Positions 8,771 through 16,856 of a stretch of DNA of 64,000 nt are shown in pieces (within the stretch, counting starts at the first letter, position 1; each line of letters opens with the position of its first letter). The DNA is taken from positions 34,884-98,883 of the forward strand of contig JAFZEX010000024.1 in the NCBI GenBank assembly GCA_017560425.1, read 5' to 3'. The stretch comes from Alistipes sp. GTDB taxonomy: Bacteria > Bacteroidota > Bacteroidia > Bacteroidales > Rikenellaceae. The notes beneath the pieces were generated by a model. That model saw only the letters and a program-made list of their open reading frames with translations. It did no database searches and was not told the origin of the DNA. Made by a program: the position numbers and the translations under genes.

Positions 8771-8903
8771 GGTGAAAGGTGAGAAGTGAAAGGTGAGAAG
8801 TAAGGTGTGCTTCGCACGAGATTAAATTAGTAATTAGTAGAGAATAAAGAGTAATAAAAAGCAGGAAAATATTACTCATTACTAATTACTCACTACTCAT
8901 TAA
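8771..8903. repeat. AT-rich self-complementary intergenic repeat
   Basis: After the GH20 stop comes a short direct repetition of GGTGAAAGGTGAGAAGT-like sequence (8771-8802). Then an imperfect inverted repeat has a left arm with TTAGTAATTAGTAGAG (from about 8827) and a right arm with ATTACTCATTACTAATTACTC (ends near 8900). No ORF is present. It looks like a degenerate palindromic repeat unit; I cannot tell whether it recurs elsewhere. Confidence 0.5.
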
Positions 8904-8942
8904 AACAACGAGTCCGACTAAACGTTAGTCGGACTCGTTGTT
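8904..8942. terminator. Bidirectional terminator between convergent genes
   Basis: A 17-bp perfect stem (AACAACGAGTCCGACTA arm) with a 5-nt loop stands between GH20 (plus) and the HMA-protein gene (minus). A-rich sequence on the left gives U-tract character for minus-strand transcripts. Confidence 0.85.
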
Positions 8943-8958
8943 TGTGTTAGCCTATCTA

Positions 8959-9393
8959 TTAGTGCTTGTGGTCGTGGCCGTGGTCGTGGTTGTGCTCTGC
9001 CTTGTGGTCGTGGCCTGAGCAGCAGTCGTCCTCGCAAGTCTTCTTCTCGGCTGGCTTTGGCTCGTGGTGGTGGCCGCAGCAGTCACCAGCGCATGCGCCC
9101 TTAGCCTCTGCCTTAATCTTAATCTTTGCAAATGCCTTAACCAAGGTCTCGTTGTTGGTCTTCGATGGGTCGAACGTAACGGTAACGGTCTTTGCATCAA
9201 CATCAACCTGAACATCCTTAACACCCTTCTCGTAAGGGATAGTGTCATTGACCTTCTTTGCGCAACCAGCACAGTCGATATCGGTTACGAATACTGTTGT
9301 TGTGGTCTGCTTGCCGCCCTTCTGTGGCTTCTGTGCGCTAACTGCGCCAACGGTAAAGAGTGCTACGAGGCACATCAAAATTACTCTCTTCAT
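8959..9393 (-). CDS. Exported heavy-metal-associated (HMA) domain protein with His/Cys-rich tail
   Basis: The 144-residue product starts with a signal peptide (about 1-20). An HMA fold follows (residues 31-95) whose metal site DCAGCAKK carries Cys41 and Cys44. The tail holds two Cys-pair/His clusters ('GDCCGHHHEP', 'DDCCSGHDHK') and ends in alternating His-Asp. HMA domains bind Cu(I) or other soft metals; the tail looks like a metal sponge. It is last in a four-gene minus-strand operon, 41 nt after the TonB receptor, so a periplasmic metal carrier or buffer serving that receptor is inferred. Zn or Ni binding is also possible. Confidence 0.85.
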   Translation of the reverse strand: MKRVILMCLVALFTVGAVSAQKPQKGGKQTTTTVFVTDIDCAGCAKKVNDTIPYEKGVKDVQVDVDAKTVTVTFDPSKTNNETLVKAFAKIKIKAEAKGACAGDCCGHHHEPKPAEKKTCEDDCCSGHDHKAEHNHDHGHDHKH

Positions 9394-9434
9394 AGTGGTA
9401 TTGTGTTTTGTTAATTAACGTGTAAATATCTTGT

Positions 9435-11762
9435 TTAGTATATGTTGAGGCGGATACCAACATAGCCCTTGATGCCTGTGAGTGGTCCCCACACCATCGA
9501 CGAGTTGAAGCCTGGCATATAGGGGTTCTCGCCACCCACGATAGGGTGTGGCTGCTTAAAGTTGCCGATGTTCTCGCAACCAGCATATACCGTAAAGTTG
9601 CTCACCTTGTAGCTCACCTGCGCAAAGAACATAGGGTAGATTGGCGAGAGCTCCACCTTCGACATGTCGCCGTCGAGGTTAGGCAGGCGCATAGGGCCGT
9701 TGAGCTGCGCTGTGGCATCGAACACCCAGCGACGCACGGCATACTGAATGTTGATAAGACCCTTATAGCGTGATGTTAGTGGGCGCTCAACAAGCATCTT
9801 CTCGCCGTCACGCTCGATGGTCATCTTTGCGTTGGTATAGCGGAATGTAGCAAAGAGGTCGAAGCCACGGAAAGGTGTCCAGTTGAAGTCTACCTGATAG
9901 TTGTCGGTGAACGACCTGTCGGTGCTATTATATATCATAATAGTGTTGTTGGCAGTCTCCTGGTCGAATATCATGGTATTGAAGAACTGCGTGCGGAAGT
10001 AGTCGAAGCTGAGTGTCGCCTGGTCGTCATCAGCAAGGCGGAACGACTGCGAGAGGCTACCACCAAACGTTGCTGCTGCCTCCATGTCGTTGGTGAGGTT
10101 GCCAAGCACGATGTTGCGCGATGTGGTCATCATCCATATGTTGTCGGTGATGAGGTTCTGACGACGATAGCCCATACCTGCTGAAGCACGCAATGTGGTG
10201 CGTGGCGTGATGTTCCACTTGATGTGTGAGCGAGGTGTGATAAGCACCTCAGGCTTAGGGTCGTAGTAGTACTCGCCGTTGAGCATCGAGTAGTCGCCAC
10301 GAAGACCTACTACCAACGAGAACTTCTCCTCGATGTTGTAGGTGTACTCGGCAAAAACGCCTGGCTCAGCAAGTGTCGAATTGCCATTAAAGTCCCAACT
10401 CTTAGCTGGAGAGCCATTCACAACACTCTGCTGTAGGTAGTCGTTGTTCATCATGCGCACATAGGCCGAAGCACCCACGTTGAGCGACGAGCGCTGTGTG
10501 AAGTAGTGGGCATATGTGGCGTTGAAGCGGAACGAGTTCTCTGTAACATCCACGGTGTTAAGACCGAAGTATGAGTCGGTGAGGTAGTTGTCGTAGTCGA
10601 GAATCATCGCAAAGTTGTTCTGCACAGCGTCGTTAGGATCGCCCGTAAAGGTGCGCTCGGGGCCGATAGGGAGTCCGAGCTTGATGTATGCGTTGATATT
10701 CTGGTTGAAGATGTTCGAGCCGTAGAGGTTGTTCAATGGGTCTTGTGTCATCTGCTCGTAGAGATCCTTGGTGTAGCCATGCTGACCACCGAGGCGGTTC
10801 TCCTGCAAATATTTCCAACCCCAGCGAAGCTGAACACCCTCAGGAGTCTGCCACAACCACTTGTTAGCCACATTTATCTGGTGCGACTTTGGCATATCTA
10901 CAAACGTGTCGCCATTGCCGTCGTGCGACATTGGGTGCATCGAGCCGTGGAGAAGAACTACGGTAGAGAGGCTCTTGTCCTCTGTAAGTGGAATAGCCGT
11001 AGAGAGGTTGATCTCGGGGCGTAGCTCCGAGTCGAAATAGAGGTTGAGGAATAGGCGCTCGTCGTCGGTAGGCTTGCGGTGCTCGAGGTTAATCTGACCG
11101 GTGATAGCCTCGTGGCCCGCTGTTACTGACGATACACCCTTCGACACCTGGATAGAGTTGAGCCACATGCCTGGGGTGTAGCTAAGGCCATACGCCGCAC
11201 CTGCACCCTGCATGATTGGGCGGTTCTCGTCCAAAATCTGTGTGTATGTACCCGCCAAGCCGAGCATCTTAATCTGTCGAGCACCCGAGATAGCGTCGCT
11301 ATAACCTACGGTTACCGATGCTGAGTTCTCGAACGACTCGGCAAGCGAGCAGCATGCCATCTTGCACAATCCCGCAAACGAGATCTGCTCCTCACGGGCA
11401 ATGCCGCTGGTCTTAGCAAAGTTGCCTCGCTGCTGACCCTCGATAATCACCTCGTCGATGCCTACTGCCGAGGGCTTAAGCTCGATGGTAATCTCGTGGA
11501 TATCCTTGTTAGAGAGCTCCATCTCCACAAGGTCGTAGCCGAGATAGTCTACCACAAGGGTGTCGAAGCCGTGCACACGCTTGAGCGTAAATGTGCCGTC
11601 GGCTGTTGATGTCGCACCTGCTGTGGTGTTCTTCCAAAATAGTGCTGCGCCGATAAGGGGCTGCTGTGTGGTAGCGTCGATGACCTTGCCACTAATGCGC
11701 TGTGCCGATACCATTAGTGGTAGGCACAACATTGCCAAAAGAATTATAATTGATTTTTTCAT
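9435..11762 (-). CDS. TonB-dependent outer-membrane receptor, metal-associated type
   Basis: I place the start at the ATG at 11762 because it yields a clean signal peptide (MKKSIIILLAMLCLPLMVSA) and leaves 775 residues; an upstream in-frame ATG at 11816 would put a Pro-rich stretch before it. Order: a carboxypeptidase-like regulatory domain (about 22-110), a plug with a Cys-Cys motif ('CKMACCSLAESFENSASV') and 'ARQIKMLG', then a 22-strand barrel ending in an aromatic residue run. The CC-containing plug is one I associate with receptors encoded beside HMA and His-rich proteins. Transport would be driven by a TonB-ExbB-ExbD system such as the one at 49.8-51.7 kb. The substrate is inferred to be copper or another metal. 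Confidence 0.85.
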   Translation of the reverse strand: MKKSIIILLAMLCLPLMVSAQRISGKVIDATTQQPLIGAALFWKNTTAGATSTADGTFTLKRVHGFDTLVVDYLGYDLVEMELSNKDIHEITIELKPSAVGIDEVIIEGQQRGNFAKTSGIAREEQISFAGLCKMACCSLAESFENSASVTVGYSDAISGARQIKMLGLAGTYTQILDENRPIMQGAGAAYGLSYTPGMWLNSIQVSKGVSSVTAGHEAITGQINLEHRKPTDDERLFLNLYFDSELRPEINLSTAIPLTEDKSLSTVVLLHGSMHPMSHDGNGDTFVDMPKSHQINVANKWLWQTPEGVQLRWGWKYLQENRLGGQHGYTKDLYEQMTQDPLNNLYGSNIFNQNINAYIKLGLPIGPERTFTGDPNDAVQNNFAMILDYDNYLTDSYFGLNTVDVTENSFRFNATYAHYFTQRSSLNVGASAYVRMMNNDYLQQSVVNGSPAKSWDFNGNSTLAEPGVFAEYTYNIEEKFSLVVGLRGDYSMLNGEYYYDPKPEVLITPRSHIKWNITPRTTLRASAGMGYRRQNLITDNIWMMTTSRNIVLGNLTNDMEAAATFGGSLSQSFRLADDDQATLSFDYFRTQFFNTMIFDQETANNTIMIYNSTDRSFTDNYQVDFNWTPFRGFDLFATFRYTNAKMTIERDGEKMLVERPLTSRYKGLINIQYAVRRWVFDATAQLNGPMRLPNLDGDMSKVELSPIYPMFFAQVSYKVSNFTVYAGCENIGNFKQPHPIVGGENPYMPGFNSSMVWGPLTGIKGYVGIRLNIY

Positions 11763-11796
11763 GTTCGATGTTAAGTGTGTTGGTTTCACTGATAGA

Positions 11797-11804
11797 GGGG
11801 GGGG
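11797..11804. repeat. G8 homopolymer in the leader of the TonB-receptor gene
   Basis: Eight consecutive G on the plus strand (C8 in the transcript) lie 35 nt upstream of the receptor start. An in-frame ATG at 11816 reads through it into the receptor, so length change would alter that extended frame. Confidence 0.6.
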
Positions 11805-11840
11805 TGAGGGCATCACACTAACTACGTGTAGTTGTGACGC

Positions 11841-12266
11841 TTACGCAGCTACCGGTGGAGCACGCAACGACTCGTGCTTTAGGAGTGCCGCCCTAAGCGG
11901 CTCGCATTCATCGCCATAGCGTAGCTCTTTGTCGCAGGGCGATAGGGTTTGTAGCGACTCATCAACAATGGTTGCCACATGAGGTTGTAGCATGAGCATA
12001 GCGACATTGGCGCTACGTGAGTCGTGGCGCTGCTCGCTGGTGATGTAGTCGGTGTGGTTCTCTCCGAGTAGAGAGTGGTGATGGTCGCAGCACTCCGCCA
12101 CAAACCTCACGCCGTCACACTCACACTCGTGGCTGTGACTCTCGTGGTGGTGATGTGGGTGCTCGCAAAGGAGTATGGCGGCAGAGGAGCTAATCGTAGC
12201 AACCGAATATATTGCCACGAGCAGCACTGCAAAAAAGCCTCTAAGTATCTCTCTCTGTCGCTTCAT
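11841..12266 (-). CDS. His/Cys-rich exported protein in the metal operon
   Basis: Start chosen at the ATG at 12266 (MKRQREILRGFF), giving 141 residues; upstream in-frame codons overlap the preceding PqqD-like gene. One N-terminal hydrophobic segment (about 8-32) acts as signal or anchor. It is followed by 'CEHPHHHHESHSHECECDG' and 'CCDHHHS', a dense metal-ligand region, then an ordinary soluble tail with 'DECEPLRAALLKH'. It resembles small Bacteroidota exported proteins with an N-terminal poly-His motif, but I cannot name the family with certainty. It begins 10 nt after the PqqD-like stop and precedes the TonB receptor by 78 nt, so metal capture in the periplasm is the inferred role. Confidence 0.65.
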   Translation of the reverse strand: MKRQREILRGFFAVLLVAIYSVATISSSAAILLCEHPHHHHESHSHECECDGVRFVAECCDHHHSLLGENHTDYITSEQRHDSRSANVAMLMLQPHVATIVDESLQTLSPCDKELRYGDECEPLRAALLKHESLRAPPVAA

Positions 12267-12276
12267 GTTTTGGGGA

Positions 12277-12546
12277 TTAATCCTCGATAAGTCCGCAATC
12301 AATGAGTTTGTCCACCCAGCGCTGTGCGTCGGTTGTTGCAATCTGGTCGTCGATGCCATACTGCTCGGCAAGAAGCTCGGCTATGGTGTTGGTGTCGAAC
12401 TCTTTACCCTCGATAGACTGCCATAGGTAGAGTGCGCTATCGTTAAGCGAGATGATGCGTGTGAGGTCGCTACCGAGCTTACCCTGCATGATTACCACAT
12501 GCTCGCCAGCCATCTCTCGAACTTTGTACTGCTCCTTAAGTTTCAT
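12277..12546 (-). CDS. PqqD-like (RRE-fold) small protein
   Basis: The 89-residue protein matches the PqqD family pattern: a beta-strand N-terminus ('HVVIMQGKLGSDLTRIISLNDSALYLW'), then 'EGKEFDTNTIAELLAEQYGID' and a C-terminal helix 'RWVDKLIDCGLIED'. PqqD-like domains form the peptide-recognition element of many RiPP pathways, but stand-alone Bacteroidota copies exist without any known maturase. It heads the metal operon and has its own promoter. No radical SAM, YcaO or other maturase gene adjoins it, so a RiPP role is unproven. The partner may be the His-rich protein encoded next. Confidence 0.75.
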   Translation of the reverse strand: MKLKEQYKVREMAGEHVVIMQGKLGSDLTRIISLNDSALYLWQSIEGKEFDTNTIAELLAEQYGIDDQIATTDAQRWVDKLIDCGLIED

Positions 12547-12570
12547 TGAGTTAAATCCTTAATTTCGGGG

Positions 12571-12578
12571 CAAAGGTA
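12571..12578 (-). promoter_or_regulatory. -7 element of the metal operon
   Basis: TACCTTTG on the minus strand, 24 nt before the PqqD-like ATG. The -33 region (TTTAG near 12602) is weak. Confidence 0.5.
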
Positions 12579-12609
12579 GAAAAAAAATCGGATAATCACT
12601 AAATTTTTT

Positions 12610-12617
12610 TATCTTTG
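12610..12617 (+). promoter_or_regulatory. -7 element of recQ
   Basis: TATCTTTG ends 4 nt before the apparent GTG start of recQ at 12622, so transcription should begin at or next to the start codon. Confidence 0.6.
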
Positions 12618-12621
12618 TGCT

Positions 12622-14544
12622 GTGAAAAACCTTGGAGAGTATATTTCGACCTCCTCCATAGAGGAGATTTTGCATAAGTGGTGGGGCTACAACGAGTTCC
12701 GCCCCATGCAGCGTGAGATTATCGAGTCGGTGCTCTCGGGCAACGACACCTTGGCACTCATGCCCACGGGTGGTGGTAAGTCGCTGACGTTCCAAATTCC
12801 TGCCTTGGCGCTCGATGGGCTAACCATCGTCATCACGCCGCTTATCGCCCTAATGAAGGACCAGGTGGACAACCTTCGTCGTCGTGGCATCTCGGCTGTG
12901 GCGGTGCACTCGGGCATGGATCAGCACCGCATCGAGATAGCCTTGGATAACTGTGCCTATGGCGATGTAAAGATGCTATACCTCTCGCCCGAACGCCTTG
13001 CTACTGAGGCTTTTCGTGTGCGCCTCAAGGTTATGAACGTGAGCCTTGTTGTTGTGGACGAGGCACACTGTATATCGCAGTGGGGCTACGACTTCCGCCC
13101 CTCCTATCTGCGCATTGCCGAGATTAGGGAGTATGCCCCCAAAGCTACCTTCTTGGCGGTTACTGCCTCGGCAACCGAGCTTGTTGCCAAGGACATAATG
13201 TACCGCCTCGGCTTTAACCAAGGCAAGGTTCTTCGCTCGAGCTTTGCACGCCCCAATTTGCAATATGTGGTGCGTAAAGATGGCAATAAATATGATCAGC
13301 TTATGCGCCTTGTGCGCAATGTCGAGGGCTCGGGAATTGTCTATATGTCTACCCGTGACGAGTGTGAGAAGCTTGCCCAAAAGTTGCGTGACGACGATAT
13401 AAGTGCGCAGTTCTACCACGCTGGATTGCCCGTCTTAGAGCGCTCGATGCGCCAAGATGAGTGGCTTAGTGGCAAGACACGTATCATGGTGGCTACCAAC
13501 GCCTTTGGTATGGGTATCGACAAGAGTGACGTGAGGTTTGTGGTGCACTACACCATGTGCGATACGCTCGAGGCTTATTACCAGGAGGCGGGCCGTGCGG
13601 GTCGTGATGGCAAGCGATGTTATGCTCTGCTCATTTACGAAGATGGCGACATCGCTCGACGCAAGCAGATTCTCGAAGGGGAGTTTCCGCCTATCGACGA
13701 CGTTAAACTTATTTATGAGCGCATATGTAACTACTTGCAAGTACCTATTGGCGATGCCGAGGGTGTGTCGTTTGCCTTCAACATATACGACTTCTGTGCC
13801 CGTGAACGCATGTATGCTGGGCGTGTTAAGAGTGCCTTGGCGCTACTCGAGCAGAATGGCTATATGACGCTTATCGACCAAAACGACGAGCCAGCAAAGA
13901 TGATGTTCGAGTGTAGTCGTGATACGTTGTATAGCGTGCATGCCGGAGGTAGCGACATGGATGCTATGTTGCGTGTTATCTTGCGCAAGTACGAGGGCCT
14001 GTTCAGCCGCTTCCGCCCTGTTAGCGAGCTCGAGATTGCTGCCGAGGCGCAACTTAGCGTGGAGCGTGTCCACGAGCTTATGAAGGTGCTTTGGCGCATG
14101 AAGGTTATTAGATATATCCCTGCTAATAACTCGCCCTTGGTGCGTTTCGACACGGAGCGTCTGCCCATAAAGAGCCTTTATATCGCCCCCGAGAGCTATC
14201 AGCTACGCCATAGGCTGATGATGGAGCGCTTCGAGAGCATTGTCGAGTATGTTACCTCGGAGGATAGGTGTCGTAGTCAGATTATCGAAAACTACTTTGG
14301 CGACAAGGAGTCTAAGGAGTGTGGCGTGTGCGATGTCTGTCTGCGTAAGCGCCGTGGTGCGGAGAGTCAAACCGCTGTCGTTGAGCGCATAATGGCGTTG
14401 CTCGGCGAGGCAGAACTCGACATTAAGGAGCTTACAAGCGCCATGAACATTGCCCCCGAGCGTGTTGTGGAGGTGGTAGATAAAATGGTTGCCTCGGAGA
14501 AAATTTCTATCTCGAAGTATGGCAAATTAAAAATTAATAACTAA
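12622..14544 (+). CDS. recQ: RecQ-family ATP-dependent DNA helicase (copy 1)
   Basis: The 640-residue 3'-5' DNA helicase of recombination and repair shows Walker A 'LMPTGGGKSLTFQ', the DEAH box in 'VVDEAHCISQWG', motif V/VI with 'TNAFGMGIDKSDVR' and 'AGRAGRDG', and the RQC zinc-binding region with 'CRSQIIENYFG' and 'CGVCDVC'. A short winged-helix-like C-terminus replaces an HRDC domain. The start is taken as GTG at 12622: it is the only start before the helicase core, and the promoter almost touches it. A WRN-type exonuclease gene follows 39 nt downstream. A second recQ lies 4 kb away on the other strand and differs in domain make-up. Confidence 0.93.
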   Translation: MKNLGEYISTSSIEEILHKWWGYNEFRPMQREIIESVLSGNDTLALMPTGGGKSLTFQIPALALDGLTIVITPLIALMKDQVDNLRRRGISAVAVHSGMDQHRIEIALDNCAYGDVKMLYLSPERLATEAFRVRLKVMNVSLVVVDEAHCISQWGYDFRPSYLRIAEIREYAPKATFLAVTASATELVAKDIMYRLGFNQGKVLRSSFARPNLQYVVRKDGNKYDQLMRLVRNVEGSGIVYMSTRDECEKLAQKLRDDDISAQFYHAGLPVLERSMRQDEWLSGKTRIMVATNAFGMGIDKSDVRFVVHYTMCDTLEAYYQEAGRAGRDGKRCYALLIYEDGDIARRKQILEGEFPPIDDVKLIYERICNYLQVPIGDAEGVSFAFNIYDFCARERMYAGRVKSALALLEQNGYMTLIDQNDEPAKMMFECSRDTLYSVHAGGSDMDAMLRVILRKYEGLFSRFRPVSELEIAAEAQLSVERVHELMKVLWRMKVIRYIPANNSPLVRFDTERLPIKSLYIAPESYQLRHRLMMERFESIVEYVTSEDRCRSQIIENYFGDKESKECGVCDVCLRKRRGAESQTAVVERIMALLGEAELDIKELTSAMNIAPERVVEVVDKMVASEKISISKYGKLKINN

Positions 14545-14583
14545 ATTTGTTCCTTGACTTTGTCAAGTGAAACCCCAAAATAG

Positions 14584-15336
14584 ATGATTTTTCAGGCGAA
14601 TATAGATAACGATAGTGTGGCGTTGCTCCCCGCAGCACGCTTCCCTGGACGTGTTGTTGTGGTTGATAGCGACGACATGGTCGATGCTGCGTGCGACGAC
14701 CTCCAGCGCTTCGAGCGCATAGGCTTCGACACCGAGACACGACCATCGTTTCGTGCAGGCGTGAGCTACAAAGTATCTCTGTTGCAGCTCTCTACGCCCG
14801 ATGTGTGCTATCTCTTCCGCCTATGCAAGATCCGCCTCAGCAACCGCATACTCAAGATATTGGGCTCTCGCCGCATACTAAAGGTGGGTGCCGACGTGTC
14901 GGGCGATATTCGTCAGCTGCGTGAGCTACGTGACTTTAGTGCCGACGGCTTTGTCGATTTGCAGCTCGAGGCATCACGCTGGGGTATCGAGGAAAAGAGC
15001 CTAAGAAAGCTCTCGGCGATAGTGCTTGGCGAGCGTGTGTCGAAGGCTCAGCGCCTAAGCAATTGGGAGGCAACGGTGCTCACCGACCAGCAGCGTGACT
15101 ATGCAGCAACCGATGCGTGGGTGTCGCTAAAGCTCCTCGACGAGCTTCTAAAGGTGAAGCCCGTTATAGATGCGCCACTAACAATCGTGGGTGCGCCACA
15201 GCCTAAGAGTGTAAAGCCAAAGTTTGGCAAGGCAAAGGAAGGTGAGGCAAAGGGGGACAAGCAAAAGCCACGTAATCGTCATCGTCGCTTTGTGCCAAAG
15301 AAGATTAAGGAAAACAAGGAGAATAAACGAGCATAA
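14584..15336 (+). CDS. 3'-5' exonuclease, DEDDy (WRN/RNase D-like)
   Basis: The 250-residue product has the DEDDy nuclease motifs in order: Exo I 'RIGFDTETRPSF' with the catalytic Asp and Glu, Exo II in 'VGADVSGDIRQL', and Exo III 'DYAATDAWVSL' with the Tyr and Asp spaced as in DEDDy enzymes. The catalytic domain spans about 20-190; a Lys/Arg-rich tail of about 50 residues likely binds nucleic acid. It is encoded just after a RecQ helicase and 3 nt before rlmI. Eukaryotic WRN fuses these same two activities, so DNA end processing with RecQ is inferred; RNA trimming, as in RNase D, is the alternative. Confidence 0.88.
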   Translation: MIFQANIDNDSVALLPAARFPGRVVVVDSDDMVDAACDDLQRFERIGFDTETRPSFRAGVSYKVSLLQLSTPDVCYLFRLCKIRLSNRILKILGSRRILKVGADVSGDIRQLRELRDFSADGFVDLQLEASRWGIEEKSLRKLSAIVLGERVSKAQRLSNWEATVLTDQQRDYAATDAWVSLKLLDELLKVKPVIDAPLTIVGAPQPKSVKPKFGKAKEGEAKGDKQKPRNRHRRFVPKKIKENKENKRA

Positions 15337-15339
15337 TAT

Positions 15340-16542
15340 ATGAGTAAATTGGCATGTGTACACTTGCGCCGAGGCAAGGAGGAGTCGTTATTGCGTCGCC
15401 ACCCTTGGGTCTTTTCGGGCGCTATCGACCATATCGCTGAGGGCGACAAGGCTCTTTCGGAGGGCGACATGGTGGATGTTATTACTAAGGGCGGCGAGTT
15501 TATCGCTCGTGGCCACTATCAGATTGGCTCTATCGCCGTGCGTGTGCTTACCTTCGAGAACGAGGCTATCGACGCTAAGTGGTGGGAGGAGCGCATAGCC
15601 CATGCCAAGGCTCTGCGTGAGTCGCTCGGCATGGTGCATAATGAGGATACTACATGCTACCGCTTGGTGCATGGCGAGGGCGACCTGCTCCCTGGCTTGG
15701 TCGTTGATGTCTACGGTCGCACGGCTGTTGTGCAGTGCCACTCTGTGGGCATGTACCACTCACGCATGCACATCGCCGAGGCTATCCGCAAGGCTTATGG
15801 CGAGGAGATTGAGGCTATCTACGACAAGAGCTCGCAGACGCTTCCATTCAAGGCCGACCTCGGTGCTATCGATGGATATTTGTGGGGTCGTTCCGAAAAT
15901 CCCGATGCTGTGGTGTTGGAGAATGGCCTAAAGTTCAAGGTTAATTGGGAGGAGGGTCAGAAGACGGGCTTCTTTATCGACCAGCGTGTAAACCGCGACT
16001 TGGTGCGCCAGTACTCTCGTGGTCGTAAGGTGCTCAACACCTTCTGCTATACCGGTGGCTTCTCCGTTGCTGCGTTGGCGGGTGGTGCTACGGAGGTGGT
16101 ATCTATCGACCTTTCGGAGCGTGCCGTGAAGCTTGCCGACGAGAACGTGCGCCTTAACTTTGGCGACGATGCTAAGCACGAGGCTATCGCGTGCAATGCT
16201 GTGGAGTATTTGAAGGATATCGACTCGGACTACGACCTTATCATTCTCGACCCGCCAGCCTTTGCTAAGCACCACAAGGTGTTGGGCAATGCGCTTCAGG
16301 GCTACAAGAAGATTAATGCTCGTGCCTTGCAGAAGATTCGCCCAGGTGGCATCCTCTTCACCTTCTCATGCTCGCAGGCTGTAAGCCGTGAGCTCTTCCG
16401 CACAACGATATTTACCGCTGCGGCAATCGCAGGACGCAAGGTGCGCATCATAGGTCAGCTGACACAGCCTGCCGACCACCCAATCAATATCTACCACCCC
16501 GAGGGCGAGTATCTCAAGGGCTTGGTGGTTTATGTAGAGTAA
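15340..16542 (+). CDS. rlmI: 23S rRNA (cytosine) methyltransferase RlmI-like
   Basis: The 400-residue SAM-dependent methyltransferase has an N-terminal PUA-like RNA-binding domain ('VHLRRGKEESLLRRHPWVFSG', then 'DVITKGGEFIARGHY'). A Rossmann core follows with 'KVLNTFCYTGGFSVAAL' (motif I), an acidic motif 'VSIDLS' and catalytic 'LIILDPPAFAKHHK'. In E. coli RlmI methylates C1962 of 23S rRNA; the same site is inferred here. The FCYTGGF motif is shared by all RlmI/YwbD-type enzymes. Its start follows the exonuclease stop by only 3 nt, pointing to translational coupling. Confidence 0.92.
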   Translation: MSKLACVHLRRGKEESLLRRHPWVFSGAIDHIAEGDKALSEGDMVDVITKGGEFIARGHYQIGSIAVRVLTFENEAIDAKWWEERIAHAKALRESLGMVHNEDTTCYRLVHGEGDLLPGLVVDVYGRTAVVQCHSVGMYHSRMHIAEAIRKAYGEEIEAIYDKSSQTLPFKADLGAIDGYLWGRSENPDAVVLENGLKFKVNWEEGQKTGFFIDQRVNRDLVRQYSRGRKVLNTFCYTGGFSVAALAGGATEVVSIDLSERAVKLADENVRLNFGDDAKHEAIACNAVEYLKDIDSDYDLIILDPPAFAKHHKVLGNALQGYKKINARALQKIRPGGILFTFSCSQAVSRELFRTTIFTAAAIAGRKVRIIGQLTQPADHPINIYHPEGEYLKGLVVYVE

Positions 16543-16566
16543 GATTATAAAAACAAGAGATAAGTG

Positions 16567-16848
16567 ATGAAACGACTATTTATTCTATGCGCTGTGGCGC
16601 TTGCGTCGGTGGCATGTGCCGACCGAGGTCCAGCCGTCGAGATTAGTGCTGATGATGCCCTTGGCGTGGCTTACGACAAGAGCGTGGAGCTTGCTACGGC
16701 TGTTGCCGAGGCAAAGAGCTATGAGGAGTTTGTGGCGGCACGTGCCGAGCTCGAAAAGTATGAGGAGGCTATGCGCACACAGATTGGTGGCGAGGACTAC
16801 GAGATATTCTTGCAGTCTGCAAACGAGGTTCTTTCAAACATTAAATAG
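16567..16848 (+). CDS. Small helical lipoprotein (copy A)
   Basis: I take the ATG at 16567, 3 nt inside a possible GTG, giving 93 residues. The N-terminus MKRLFILCAVALASVAC ends in a lipobox-like Cys, so a lipid-anchored periplasmic protein is predicted. The rest is helical and acidic, with no domain I recognise. It resembles the middle of the next gene's product: both have a helix-rich 'AxExLExYEEA'/'IEKLARKYEIAYERM' pattern at similar spacing, so the pair probably arose by duplication. It lies 24 nt after rlmI and 8 nt before its neighbour. Confidence 0.65.
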   Translation: MKRLFILCAVALASVACADRGPAVEISADDALGVAYDKSVELATAVAEAKSYEEFVAARAELEKYEEAMRTQIGGEDYEIFLQSANEVLSNIK

Positions 16849-16856
16849 GTGTGGCG

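Noticed and set aside
12277-12546. A full RiPP gene cluster based on the PqqD-like gene
   Set aside because: No maturase, protease or exporter of RiPP type is encoded nearby; the neighbours point to metals.
14553-14567. Small hairpin CTTGAC/GTCAAG between recQ and the exonuclease gene as a terminator
   Set aside because: Only 6 bp with a 3-nt loop and no T-run; the genes are more likely cotranscribed.
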